A stretch of DNA of 64,000 nt from Paraburkholderia lycopersici (GTDB taxonomy: Bacteria; Pseudomonadota; Gammaproteobacteria; Burkholderiales; Burkholderiaceae), in NCBI RefSeq assembly GCF_900096975.1, contig NZ_FMYQ01000018.1:62001-126000 (forward strand). The letters run 5' to 3'. The notes beneath the pieces were generated by a model. It made no database searches, was not told the origin of the DNA, and worked only from the letters and a program-made list of their open reading frames with translations. The translations under genes and the position numbers were made by a program. Positions 7,043 through 15,911 of the stretch are shown in pieces; the first letter of the stretch is position 1; the number at the start of each line of letters is the position of its first letter.

Positions 7043-8566
7043 ATGGGCGAGACACATCAGGGCGAAGCCGGCGTGCGCACGCTGACGCACTTCGTCAACG
7101 GCAAGCCGCTGGCCGGCACGAGCGACCGTTACGGCGATGTCTTTAACCCGGCCTTCGGAAAGGTGAGCGCCCGAGTGCCGCTCGCGAGCGTGGCCGAAGT
7201 CGACGCTGCCGTCGCCGCCGCGCAAGCTGCGTTTCCCGCGTGGGCCGAGACCGCGCCTGTCAAGCGCGCGCGCATTCTCTTCAAGTTCAAGGATTTGCTC
7301 GACCAGCATCACGACGAACTTGCCGGGCTGGTCACGCGCGAGCACGGCAAGGTGTTCGCCGACGCCAGGGGCGAGGTGATGCGCGGCATCGAAGTGGTCG
7401 AGTTCGCGTGCGGCATTCCGAACTTGCTGAAGACGGACTTTACCGACCAGATTGGCGGCGGTATCGACAACTGGAATTTGCGCCAGCCGCTCGGCGTCGT
7501 GGCGGGCATCACGCCGTTCAACTTCCCGATGATGGTTCCGTGCTGGATGTTCCCCATCGCGATCGCGTGCGGCAACACCTTCGTGCTCAAACCTTCTGAA
7601 CGCGATCCGTCGGCGGCGCTGCGCCTTGCCGGGTTGCTCAAGGAAGCGGGCCTGCCCGACGGCGTGTTCAACGTCGTTCACGGCGACAAGGTGGCCGTCG
7701 ACGCGCTGCTCGCGCATCCCGACGTCACCGCGCTTTCGTTCGTGGGCTCGACGCCCATTGCCGGGTACATCTACGCGGAAGGCACGAAGCACGGCAAGCG
7801 CGTGCAGGCGCTAGGCGGCGCGAAGAATCATCTCGTCGTGATGCCCGACGCCGATCTCGACCAGGCTGTCGACGCGCTCATAGGCGCGGCCTACGGTTCG
7901 GCCGGCGAGCGCTGCATGGCGATTTCCGTGGCCGTGGCCGTGGGCCACATCGCCGACGAACTGGTCGAGCGCCTCGCGCCGCGCGTGAAGGCGCTGAACA
8001 TCGGCAGCGGCATGGACGGCGCTTCGGAAATGGGGCCGCTCGTCACGGACGCGCATCGCGAGAAGGTGCGGGGTTATATCGAAGCGGGCGTGAGCGCCGG
8101 GGCGAAGCTCGTCGTGGACGGGCGCGGCCACACGGTGGAGGGTCACGAGAACGGCTTCTTCCTGGGCGGCACGCTATTCGACGACGTGAAGACCGACATG
8201 ACGATCTATCGGGAAGAGATCTTCGGCCCGGTGCTTTCGGTCGTGCGGGTGCCCGATTTCGCGAGCGCGGTCGAGCTCGTCAATGCGCACGAGTTCGCCA
8301 ACGGCGTCTCGTGCTACACGTCCGACGGCGGCGTGGCGCGCACATTTTCGCGGCAGATCAAGGTGGGCATGGTGGGCATCAACGTGCCGATTCCGGTGCC
8401 GATGGCGTGGCATTCGTTCGGCGGCTGGAAACGTTCGCTCTTCGGCGATCACCATGCTTATGGCGAAGAAGGCGTGCGCTTCTATACACGCTACAAGAGC
8501 ATCATGCAGCGCTGGCCGGACAGCATCGCCAAGGGCGCGGAGTTCACGATGCCGGTGGCGAAGTAG
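7043..8566 (+). CDS. mmsA: CoA-acylating methylmalonate-semialdehyde dehydrogenase
   Basis: A 507-residue aldehyde dehydrogenase of the MmsA type, which converts methylmalonate or malonate semialdehyde, NAD+ and CoA to propionyl- or acetyl-CoA and CO2 in valine, inositol and beta-alanine breakdown. Diagnostic segments are the hydrophobic FNFPMMVPCWMFPIAIACGN stretch, FVLKPSE, the FVGSTP nucleotide-binding loop and the catalytic Cys near residue 291 (GSAGERCMA). ATG at 7043 follows AAAGAGGTGC. An mmsB 3-hydroxyisobutyrate dehydrogenase gene is not next to it. Instead a GMC dehydrogenase follows, which may supply the aldehyde from an alcohol. Confidence 0.93.
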   Translation: MGETHQGEAGVRTLTHFVNGKPLAGTSDRYGDVFNPAFGKVSARVPLASVAEVDAAVAAAQAAFPAWAETAPVKRARILFKFKDLLDQHHDELAGLVTREHGKVFADARGEVMRGIEVVEFACGIPNLLKTDFTDQIGGGIDNWNLRQPLGVVAGITPFNFPMMVPCWMFPIAIACGNTFVLKPSERDPSAALRLAGLLKEAGLPDGVFNVVHGDKVAVDALLAHPDVTALSFVGSTPIAGYIYAEGTKHGKRVQALGGAKNHLVVMPDADLDQAVDALIGAAYGSAGERCMAISVAVAVGHIADELVERLAPRVKALNIGSGMDGASEMGPLVTDAHREKVRGYIEAGVSAGAKLVVDGRGHTVEGHENGFFLGGTLFDDVKTDMTIYREEIFGPVLSVVRVPDFASAVELVNAHEFANGVSCYTSDGGVARTFSRQIKVGMVGINVPIPVPMAWHSFGGWKRSLFGDHHAYGEEGVRFYTRYKSIMQRWPDSIAKGAEFTMPVAK

Positions 8567-8685
8567 CGCAGGTTTCGCCCGGCGGGTTCACAAGGATGCC
8601 GAAGTAATGGCGACGCCGGGCGCGGCAACAGTGGCACGAAGCGCACCATGACAAAGAAAGCAGCAGCAAGAACAGGAGACACATC

Positions 8686-10404
8686 ATGCCTGCAACGAGC
8701 CCATCCTCCGGCGGACGCAGCACCTCCACGCGTCGCCTTGAAGGCGAATTCGATTACGTGATCGTCGGCGCGGGCACCGCGGGCTGCGTGCTCGCCAACC
8801 GCCTGACCGAAGACGCGGACGTTTCCGTGCTGCTCATCGAAGCGGGCGGCAAGGACGACTATCACTGGATCCATATTCCCGTCGGCTACCTGTACTGTAT
8901 CGGTAATCCGCGTACCGACTGGCTGTACAGGACGGCCGCCGAGAAGGGCCTCAACGGCCGCGTGCTTGCCTATCCGCGCGGGCGCGTGCTCGGCGGATCG
9001 TCGTCGATCAACGGCATGATCTACATGCGCGGCCAGCGCGAAGACTACGATAGCTGGGCGCGCGAAACGGGCGATTCCGGCTGGTCGTGGGACAGCGTGC
9101 TGCCCGTGTTTCGCCGCAGCGAGGATCACCATGGCGGCGCGAGCGAATTTCACGGCTCGGGCGGCGAGTGGCGCGTCGAGAAGCAGCGCCTGACGTGGCA
9201 GATTCTCGAGTCGTTCGCGAAAGCCGCGCAGGAGCAGGGCATTGCCGCCACCGACGACTTCAATCGCGGCGACAACAGCGGCGTCGGCTATTTCGAAGTG
9301 AACCAGAAACGGGGCGTGCGCTGGAATGCGTCGAAGGCGTTTTTGCGCGCGGCGATGAAGCGGCCCAACCTCACGGTCGTCACTGGCGCGCTCACGCAAC
9401 GCGTGATTTTCGAGGGCAAACGCTGCGTGGGTGTCGAGTATCGCGGCGACGTCGACTACGTCGCGCGGGCGCGCTGCGAAGTGGTGCTGAGCGCGGGCGC
9501 GGTGAACTCGCCGCAGCTGCTGGAGCTCTCCGGCATCGGCGACGCGCAGCGGCTTGCGCAACTCGGTATTGGCGTCGTGCAGGATCTGCGCGGCGTGGGC
9601 GAAAACCTCCAGGATCATCTGCAGCTACGCATGGCGTATCGCGTGGACGGCGTGCGTACGCTCAACACGGCTTCCGCGCACTGGTGGGGCAAGCTGATGA
9701 TCGGCATGCAATACGCGTTCCTCCAGAGCGGGCCGATGTCGATGGCGCCCTCGCAGCTCGGCGCCTTCGCGAAATCGGACCCGAACGATCCGGCGCTCAC
9801 GCGGCCCGACCTCGAATATCACGTGCAGCCGCTTTCGCTCGACCGCTTTGGCGAGCCGCTGCATCGCTTCAACGCGTTCACCGCTTCGGTGTGCAATCTG
9901 CGGCCGACGTCGCGCGGCAGCATCCACGCCGTTTCGGCGGACCCGTTGCAGGCGCCCGCGATCGCGCCCAATTATCTTTCGACCGATCATGACCTGCGCG
10001 TCGCGGCCAATTCGTTGCGGCTGACGCGGCGCATCGCGGCCTCCGCGGCGCTCGCGCGTTATCAGCCGCACGAAATCCTGCCGGGGCTCGCGTACCAGAG
10101 CGAGGAGGAGTTGCGCGAAGCGGCGGGCAACGTCGGCACAACGATCTTTCACCCCGTGGGCACCTGCCGCATGGGCCGTGCAGACGACCCCGACGCCGTG
10201 GTCGACGCGCGCCTGCGCGTGCGTGGCGTGTCGGGACTGCGTGTGGTGGATGCCTCGGTCATGCCCGCCATCACCTCTGGCAACACGAATTCGCCGACGC
10301 TGATGATCGCGGAGCGCGCCGCCGGGATGCTGCGCGCGGATCGCCGCGAGGGCGTGCGCGCGCCAATGGAGGCCGCCACGAGGGCGACGCTGACGACTGC
10401 CTGA
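8686..10404 (+). CDS. GMC-family FAD-dependent alcohol/choline dehydrogenase
   Basis: A 572-residue glucose-methanol-choline oxidoreductase. The N-terminal Rossmann motif VIVGAGTAGCVLANRL (about residues 26-41) binds FAD, GRVLGGSSSINGM is the GMC signature 1, and the C-terminal block has catalytic His489 (FHPVGTCRMG) and the GNTNSPT asparagine. AGGAGA precedes the ATG at 8686. It lies 119 bases after mmsA on the same strand, suggesting that it oxidises an alcohol whose aldehyde product MmsA consumes. It resembles choline and aliphatic alcohol dehydrogenases; the substrate is not identifiable. Confidence 0.9.
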   Translation: MPATSPSSGGRSTSTRRLEGEFDYVIVGAGTAGCVLANRLTEDADVSVLLIEAGGKDDYHWIHIPVGYLYCIGNPRTDWLYRTAAEKGLNGRVLAYPRGRVLGGSSSINGMIYMRGQREDYDSWARETGDSGWSWDSVLPVFRRSEDHHGGASEFHGSGGEWRVEKQRLTWQILESFAKAAQEQGIAATDDFNRGDNSGVGYFEVNQKRGVRWNASKAFLRAAMKRPNLTVVTGALTQRVIFEGKRCVGVEYRGDVDYVARARCEVVLSAGAVNSPQLLELSGIGDAQRLAQLGIGVVQDLRGVGENLQDHLQLRMAYRVDGVRTLNTASAHWWGKLMIGMQYAFLQSGPMSMAPSQLGAFAKSDPNDPALTRPDLEYHVQPLSLDRFGEPLHRFNAFTASVCNLRPTSRGSIHAVSADPLQAPAIAPNYLSTDHDLRVAANSLRLTRRIAASAALARYQPHEILPGLAYQSEEELREAAGNVGTTIFHPVGTCRMGRADDPDAVVDARLRVRGVSGLRVVDASVMPAITSGNTNSPTLMIAERAAGMLRADRREGVRAPMEAATRATLTTA

Positions 10405-10452
10405 GAGCGTAGGGCGACACGCGGAAAGGCGTCGCTTTGACGACTATGTGGG

Positions 10453-10484
10453 ACGCGCGCGGAATGGCTTCGCGCGCGTGTTTT
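10453..10484 (+). terminator. Intrinsic terminator after the GMC dehydrogenase
   Basis: Stem ACGCGCGCG (10453-10461) pairs with CGCGCGCGT (10471-10479) across a 9-base loop and is followed by GTTTTG. It closes the mmsA-dehydrogenase transcript and separates it from the transporter genes. Confidence 0.65.
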
Positions 10485-10609
10485 GTTACGCCCATGGTCT
10501 TTGTGTCTTCGCCTATCTTTCGCGGAACGTGCGCTCATCTTGCGTTCATCTGTCGCGAACGGCGTGATGTTGCATGGGGCGTCTTGTGGCGCTCCCTTAA
10601 GTGCAAATC

Positions 10610-10633
10610 CCAATGATTGCGCTGCATCATTGG
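10610..10633. promoter_or_regulatory. 24-bp dyad, candidate operator of the first transporter operon
   Basis: CCAATGAT (10610-10617) and its exact complement ATCATTGG (10626-10633) flank 8 bases, a spacing typical of a dimeric repressor site. It is about 140 bases upstream of the LivG-type gene, in a 365-base gene-free gap (10405-10769) that otherwise holds only the preceding terminator. No cognate regulator is identifiable. Confidence 0.4.
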
Positions 10634-10769
10634 CGCGACAATGTTGCGGAAGTCGGGCGCGCGTTGCGCGCATCGGGAGGCGCGCCGGAACGTCCGCGCC
10701 GGACCCCACCGTGCAACAGGAGGCACGGACGGTCTGCAGTGTTACGCCTTATCACGCTCGGAAGGGGAC

Positions 10770-11549
10770 ATGATTCTCGGCGACACGATTCTGGAGACGC
10801 GCGGCCTCACGAAGCAGTTCAAGGGCTTCACGGCCGTGAACGGCGTGAACCTGCGCGTGTGCCGCGGCTCGATCCATGCGCTGATCGGACCGAACGGCGC
10901 AGGCAAGACCACCTGCTTCAATCTCCTCACCAGGTTTCTCGTGCCTAGCGCGGGGCGCATCGTTTTCAACGGCATCGACATCACGCACGAGCGGCCCGCG
11001 CAGATCGCGCGGCGCGGCATCATCCGCTCGTTCCAGATTTCGGCCGTGTTTCCGCACCTCACGGCGCTGCAGAACGTGCGCGTGGGGCTGCAGCGCTCGC
11101 TTGGCACCGCGTACCACTTCTGGAAGAGCGAGCGCACGCTCGCCGAGCTCAACGACCGCGCCATGGATCTGCTCACGCAAGTGGGCCTCACCGACTTCGC
11201 CGACGTGCCCACCGTCGAGCTGGCCTATGGCCGCAAGCGCGCGCTGGAAATCGCCACCACGCTCGCCATGGAACCCGAACTGATGCTGCTCGACGAACCG
11301 ACCCAGGGCATGGGCCACGAAGACGTGGACCGCGTGACCGCGCTCATCAAGAAGGTGTCGAACGGGCGCACCATCCTCATGGTCGAGCACAACATGAACG
11401 TGATCGCGGGCATTTCCGACACCATCACGGTGCTCCAGCGCGGCGAGGTGCTCGCCGAAGGCAGCTACGCGGATGTTTCGAAGAACCCGCTCGTCGCCGA
11501 AGCCTACATGGGCAGCGCGGACGCGGCGCTAACGGGGGCACACGCATGA
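10770..11549 (+). CDS. ABC transporter ATPase, LivG type (first transporter)
   Basis: A 259-residue cytoplasmic ATPase of the hydrophobic amino-acid uptake (HAAT) family. It has Walker A GPNGAGKT, a signature region VELAYGRKRALEIA, Walker B LMLLDEPTQGM and the switch His in MVEHNM. ATG at 10770 follows GAAGGGGAC; earlier in-frame starts give unrelated sequence. It is the first gene of a five-gene operon (LivG, LivF, binding protein, LivH, LivM order), whose ATPases-first order differs from the common livK-H-M-G-F. Substrates of the family include branched-chain amino acids, urea, amides and aromatic acids; this one is unassigned. Confidence 0.92.
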   Translation: MILGDTILETRGLTKQFKGFTAVNGVNLRVCRGSIHALIGPNGAGKTTCFNLLTRFLVPSAGRIVFNGIDITHERPAQIARRGIIRSFQISAVFPHLTALQNVRVGLQRSLGTAYHFWKSERTLAELNDRAMDLLTQVGLTDFADVPTVELAYGRKRALEIATTLAMEPELMLLDEPTQGMGHEDVDRVTALIKKVSNGRTILMVEHNMNVIAGISDTITVLQRGEVLAEGSYADVSKNPLVAEAYMGSADAALTGAHA

Positions 11550-12316
11550 ACACGGTCGCCGAACGCGAGACGGCCGCGGCCGCCGGCGTGGCCGGGGGTG
11601 CCAACGCGCTGGAAATCGCCGGTCTGCAGACCTGGTACGGCGAGTCGCACATCCTGCATGGCGTCGATCTCTCCGTGGCGCGCGGCGAAGTCGTGACGCT
11701 GCTCGGGCGCAACGGCGCGGGGCGTACCACGACGCTGCGCGCGATCATGGGGCTCACGGGGCGGCGCACGGGGTCGATCCGCATCGGCGGGCGTGAGACC
11801 ATCCAGATGCCGACCTATCGCATCGCGCATTGTGGCGTCGGGTATTGCCCCGAAGAGCGCGGCATCTTCGCGAGCCTCTCGTGCGAGGAGAACCTGCTTC
11901 TGCCTCCGCACATCGGGGCGAAAGGGGGGAAGTCGGCCGAGGGCATGTCGCTTGACGAGATCTACGCGATGTTTCCCAACCTCGCCGAGCGGCGTCACAG
12001 CCAGGGCACGCGGCTTTCGGGCGGCGAGCAGCAGATGCTGGCCGTGGCGCGCATCCTGCGCACGGGCGCCAACCTGCTGCTGCTCGACGAGATTTCCGAA
12101 GGCCTCGCGCCCGTGATCGTTCAGGCGCTCGCGCGCATGATCGTCACGCTCAAGGCACGCGGCTACACGATCGTGATGGTCGAGCAGAACTTCCGCTTCG
12201 CGGCGCCGCTCGCCGACCGTTTCTACGTGATGGAGCATGGGCGCATCGTCGAGCATTTCGGCACCGCCGAGCTCGAAGCAAAGATGCCGGTGCTGCACGA
12301 TCTGCTGGGCGTTTAA
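11546..12316 (+). CDS. ABC transporter ATPase, LivF type, with Walker A Arg
   Basis: A 256-residue second ATPase of the first transporter, overlapping the LivG-type gene by ATGA. It has signature LSGGEQQMLAVAR, Walker B LLLLDEISEGLAP and the switch region MVEQNF. The Walker A loop reads GRNGAGRTT, with arginine where nearly all ABC ATPases have the phosphate-binding lysine. The rest of the protein is well conserved, so this does not look like a decayed gene. It may rely on the LivG-type partner for hydrolysis, or the change may be a subfamily feature. Confidence 0.9.
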   Translation: MNTVAERETAAAAGVAGGANALEIAGLQTWYGESHILHGVDLSVARGEVVTLLGRNGAGRTTTLRAIMGLTGRRTGSIRIGGRETIQMPTYRIAHCGVGYCPEERGIFASLSCEENLLLPPHIGAKGGKSAEGMSLDEIYAMFPNLAERRHSQGTRLSGGEQQMLAVARILRTGANLLLLDEISEGLAPVIVQALARMIVTLKARGYTIVMVEQNFRFAAPLADRFYVMEHGRIVEHFGTAELEAKMPVLHDLLGV

Positions 12317-12426
12317 CCCTTTTTTTGCATTGCGCGCGACGTCGGGCGCGCCGCGCGTATCGTCTTGCCTCCGTTTGTTCATGGAGTGTTCCTGAATAAC
12401 AACGTAACCATATGAAGGAGACTGCA

Positions 12427-13644
12427 ATGAAGAAAACCACGTTCGCGCGGCTCGCGGGCCTCTTTGCCGCCTCGGCGGCTGCAATGGCGTTCAGCGCGGG
12501 GAACGCGCAGGCCGCCGCCGACGCGGTGAAGATCGGCTTCATCACCGATATGTCCGGCCTTTATGCCGACGACGACGGACAGGGCGGCCTCACCGCGATC
12601 AAGATGGCGGTGGCCGACTTCGGCGGCAAGGTGCTCGGCAAGCCGATCCAGATCATGTACGCGGACCACCAGAACAAGGCCGACATCGCGGCGTCGAAGG
12701 CGCGCGAATGGATGGACCGCGACGGCCTCGACATGCTGCTCGGCGGCACGAACTCGGCGACGGCGCTGTCGATGAACCAGGTCGCGCAGGAGAAGAAGCG
12801 CGTCTACTTCAACACCGGTGCGGGCTCCGACGCGCTGACCAACGAGCAGTGCACGCCGTACACGGTCCACTATGGCTACGACACCGTCGCGCTCGCGAAG
12901 GGCACGGGCCTTGCGGTGCTCAAGCAGGGCGGCAAGAGCTGGTTCTTCCTGACGGCCGACTACGCGTTCGGAAAGTCGCTCGAGAAGAACACCGCCGACG
13001 TCGTGAAGGCGAACGGCGGCCAGGTGCTCGGCGAGGTGCGGCATCCGCTCTCGGCGTCGGACTTCTCGTCGTTCCTGCTGCAGGCGCAGGCGTCGAAGGC
13101 GCAGATCCTCGGCCTCGCGAACGCGGGTGGCGACACGGTCAACGCGATCAAGGCCGCGAAGGAATTCGGCATCAACAAGACGATGAAGACTGCGGCGCTG
13201 CTGATGTTCCTGCCCGACGTGCACAGCCTCGGTCTCGATACGACGCAGGGTCTCGTGCTGACCACCGGCTGGTACTGGGACCAGAACGACGACACGCGCA
13301 AATGGGCGCAGCGCTACTACGACCAGACGAAGAAGATGCCGTCCGAGCTGCAGGCAGCCGATTATTCGGCGGTGACGACGTATCTGAAGGCGGTGCAGGC
13401 AGCCGGCACGACGGACGCCGACAAGGTCATGGAGCAGTTGAAGAAGACCAAGGTCAACGACTTCTATACCAAGGGCGGCTATATCCGGCAGGACGGCGTA
13501 CTGATCCACGACATGTATCTGGTCGAGGTGAAGAAGCCGTCCGAATCGAAGAAGCCGTGGGATTACTACAAGGTGCTGCAGACGATCCCGGGCGAGCAGG
13601 CGTATACGACGAAGCAGGAATCGAAATGCGCGCTGTGGAAGTAA
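12427..13644 (+). CDS. Periplasmic type I substrate-binding protein (LivK-like)
   Basis: A 405-residue receptor of the leucine-binding-protein family. A Sec signal peptide (LAGLFAASAAAMAFSAGNAQA) is followed by the lobe pattern VKIGFITDMSGLYAD and GTNSATALSMNQVAQEKK. Cysteines in EQCTPY and near the C-terminus (KCALWK) may form a disulfide. ATG at 12427 follows AAGGAG; an ATG at 12412 is less well placed. It feeds the LivH and LivM permeases that follow. The sequence is diverged from true LivK and closer to receptors I associate with aromatic or other non-amino-acid ligands, so branched-chain specificity should not be assumed. Confidence 0.9.
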   Translation: MKKTTFARLAGLFAASAAAMAFSAGNAQAAADAVKIGFITDMSGLYADDDGQGGLTAIKMAVADFGGKVLGKPIQIMYADHQNKADIAASKAREWMDRDGLDMLLGGTNSATALSMNQVAQEKKRVYFNTGAGSDALTNEQCTPYTVHYGYDTVALAKGTGLAVLKQGGKSWFFLTADYAFGKSLEKNTADVVKANGGQVLGEVRHPLSASDFSSFLLQAQASKAQILGLANAGGDTVNAIKAAKEFGINKTMKTAALLMFLPDVHSLGLDTTQGLVLTTGWYWDQNDDTRKWAQRYYDQTKKMPSELQAADYSAVTTYLKAVQAAGTTDADKVMEQLKKTKVNDFYTKGGYIRQDGVLIHDMYLVEVKKPSESKKPWDYYKVLQTIPGEQAYTTKQESKCALWK

Positions 13645-13736
13645 GCGCTGCGGCGCTCTAGTGGCGCGCGGCACGGTTGCCCGGTGCACCGTGCCGCGCG
13701 CCGCACGAATGCGATCTTGAGGAGATGGCGGCTTTC

Positions 13737-14621
13737 ATGACGATCTTTGGCATTCCGCTTCCGGCAATGCTGAGCCAGTTGCTGCTCGGGCTCGTGAACG
13801 GCTCGTTTTACGCGATCCTGAGCCTCGGTCTCGCGGTGATCTTCGGCATGCTCAACGTGATCAACTTCGCCCACGGCGCGTTGTTCATGCTGGGCGCGAT
13901 GCTCACGTGGATGGGGCTCGCATATTTCAATCTGCCTTACTGGGCGATGCTTGTCGTCGCGCCGCTCGTGGTGGGCGCGTTCGGCATCGTGATCGAACGC
14001 TCGATGCTGCGCTGGCTCTACCGGCTCGATCATCTGTACGGACTCCTGCTCACCTTCGGCCTGACGCTCGTGGTGGAGGGTGTGTTCCGCTCGATCTACG
14101 GGGCGTCGGGCCAGCCTTACGATGTCCCGGATCTGCTTGCGGGCGCGACCAATCTCGGCTTCATGTACCTGCCCAACTATCGCGCGTGGGTGGTGGTGGC
14201 TTCGCTCACCGTGTGCTTCGCCACGTGGTTCGTGATCGAGAAGACGCGCCTCGGCGCCTATTTGCGCGCGGGCACGGAGAACCCGAAGATGGTCGAGGCG
14301 TTCGGCATCAACGTGCCGCTCATGATTACGCTCACGTACGGCTTTGGCGTGGCGCTCGCGGCGTTTGCGGGCGTGCTCGCCGCGCCCGTGATCCAGGTCT
14401 CGCCGCTCATGGGACAGTCCATGATCATCACGGTGTTCGCCGTGGTCGTGATCGGCGGCATGGGCTCGATCATGGGCTCGATCCTCACGGGTCTGCTGCT
14501 GGGCGTGATCGAGGGTTTTACGCGCGTGTTCTGGCCGGAGGCCTCCGCGACGGTGGTGTTCGTGATCATGGCGATCGTGCTGCTGATTCGCCCCGCTGGC
14601 CTCTTCGGCAAGGAACGATGA
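13737..14621 (+). CDS. ABC transporter permease, LivH type (first transporter)
   Basis: An inner-membrane permease of about 294 residues with the family opening LLLGLVNGSFYAILSLGLAVIF then GMLNVINFAHGALFMLGA, and the conserved cytoplasmic loop segment LGAYLRAGTENPKMVEAFGIN that contacts the ATPases. Several hydrophobic helices follow. ATG at 13737 lies 12 bases after TTGAGGAG. ATG at 13725 abuts that ribosome binding site and is less likely. It ends in an overlap with the LivM-type gene. Confidence 0.9.
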   Translation: MTIFGIPLPAMLSQLLLGLVNGSFYAILSLGLAVIFGMLNVINFAHGALFMLGAMLTWMGLAYFNLPYWAMLVVAPLVVGAFGIVIERSMLRWLYRLDHLYGLLLTFGLTLVVEGVFRSIYGASGQPYDVPDLLAGATNLGFMYLPNYRAWVVVASLTVCFATWFVIEKTRLGAYLRAGTENPKMVEAFGINVPLMITLTYGFGVALAAFAGVLAAPVIQVSPLMGQSMIITVFAVVVIGGMGSIMGSILTGLLLGVIEGFTRVFWPEASATVVFVIMAIVLLIRPAGLFGKER

Positions 14622-15592
14622 TGCAAAGAAAAGCGCTTTATGGTGTGTTGCTGATTGGCTTGATCGTAGGGCCGTTCGTGGGCATGTACCCGCTCTTCGT
14701 GATGAAGGTGCTGTGCTTCGCGCTCTTCGCAGCGGCCTTCAATCTGCTGATCGGCTATACGGGGCTGCTCTCGTTCGGCCACGCGATGTTCCTCGCGAGC
14801 GCGGGCTACACGGCCGGCTATGCGATCCAGTCGCTCGGCGTCACGCCCGAGCTCGGCGTGCTTGCGGGCACGGCGGTGGCCACGCTGATCGGCCTCGTAG
14901 TGGGCATCTTCGCAATCCGGCGCCAGGGCATCTACTTCTCGATGGTCACGCTCGCGCTCGCGCAGATGGTCTACTTCGTGTTCCTCCAGGCGCCGTTCAC
15001 GCACGGCGAGGACGGCCTGCAGGGCGTGCCGCGCGGCAAGCTGTTTGGCCTGCTCTCGCTCGATCCGGATCTCGCGCTCTACTACGTCGTGCTCGTGGTG
15101 ATGGTGCTTGCGTTCATGCTGATCGTGCGCGTCGTGCATTCGCCGTTCGGGCAGGTGCTCATTGCGATCAAGGAGAACGAGCCGCGCGCGGTCTCGCTCG
15201 GCTATGACACCGACCGCTTCAAGCTGCTCGCGTTTGTGCTTTCGGCGGGTCTCGCGGGTCTCGCGGGCGCGCTCAAGGTGCTCGTGCTCGGCTTCGAAAC
15301 GCTCGGCGACGCCTACTGGACCATGTCCGGCCTCGTGATCCTCATGACGCTCGTGGGCGGCATGGGCACGCTGTTCGGGCCGCTGCTCGGCGCGGCGCTG
15401 ATCGTCGCGCTGGAGGACCGGCTGGGCGACATTGGCAGTGCGCTCGCCTCGGTCACCGGCGTGGACTGGTTCCGCTCGCTCGGTGAGTCCGCAACGATCG
15501 TCACGGGGCTCATCTTCATTGCCTGCGTGCTGGCGTTCCGGAGGGGCATTGTCGGCGAGATCGTGGCGCGCGTGCGCCCTTTGCGCGCTTGA
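14618..15592 (+). CDS. ABC transporter permease, LivM type (first transporter)
   Basis: A permease of about 324 residues, the partner of the LivH-type protein. Diagnostic blocks are AFNLLIGYTGLLSFGHAMF, RRQGIYFSMVTLALAQMVYF and the coupling-helix region IKENEPRAVSLGYDTDRFKL. Two adjacent ATGs (14618 and 14621) are possible; the first overlaps the preceding stop as ATGA, and AAGGAA lies just upstream. It is the last gene of the first transporter operon. No strong terminator follows immediately. Confidence 0.9.
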   Translation: MMQRKALYGVLLIGLIVGPFVGMYPLFVMKVLCFALFAAAFNLLIGYTGLLSFGHAMFLASAGYTAGYAIQSLGVTPELGVLAGTAVATLIGLVVGIFAIRRQGIYFSMVTLALAQMVYFVFLQAPFTHGEDGLQGVPRGKLFGLLSLDPDLALYYVVLVVMVLAFMLIVRVVHSPFGQVLIAIKENEPRAVSLGYDTDRFKLLAFVLSAGLAGLAGALKVLVLGFETLGDAYWTMSGLVILMTLVGGMGTLFGPLLGAALIVALEDRLGDIGSALASVTGVDWFRSLGESATIVTGLIFIACVLAFRRGIVGEIVARVRPLRA

Positions 15593-15752
15593 GCGGCGTC
15601 GCCGCGAGCGTGGCAGCGAGGCTCGCACGCCAAGTTCCTGGGACTGCGATAGAATCGCGTTGCTTTTGCGCGGGCATGTTGCGGCATGCCGGGTCGCCCC
15701 GAAGTGCGACAGCGATATGGCAGAGCGCCCCATTTCGGTGCCGCACTGCACC

Positions 15753-15911
15753 ACTAGGGTAAATGCTAGTTGCCGCTTCAAGGGGTGAAGTTTAAAGTTT
15801 CACCTAGTTCTGATGCACCGAATTTGCAGGTGGAGAACGAGGAGACAACTGAGGCACCAAGTGCCCGGACAAGGAAGCGCTGTTGGATGAGAGTCCAACA
15901 GCGCTTTTTAT
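15753..15911 (+). ncRNA. Candidate structured RNA ending in a terminator
   Basis: In the 681-base gap between the two transporter operons (15593-16273) a run of hairpins is visible: ACTAG/CTAGT (15753-15770), the alternatives CTTC/GAAG (15776-15790) and GGTGAA/TTCACC (15784-15804), GGCAC/GTGCC (15853-15865), then a strong intrinsic terminator. The two middle hairpins share bases and cannot form together, as in switches. A -10-like TAGAAT with a TG extension sits at 15650-15655. It could be a stand-alone small RNA or a leader. I do not recognise the family. The rest of the gap, 15912-16273, holds nothing I can identify beyond the likely promoter of the next gene. Confidence 0.35.
15875..15911 (+). 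terminator. Strong intrinsic terminator
   Basis: AAGCGCTGTTGGA (15875-15887) pairs perfectly with TCCAACAGCGCTT (15894-15906) across TGAGAG, followed by a T-run. It ends either the read-through of the first transporter operon, 283 bases upstream, or the candidate small RNA. Confidence 0.85.

Noticed and set aside
15813..15890. 25-codon leader peptide ending inside the terminator at 15.88 kb
   Set aside because: No Shine-Dalgarno and no run of a single regulatory amino acid, so attenuation by a leader peptide is unsupported.
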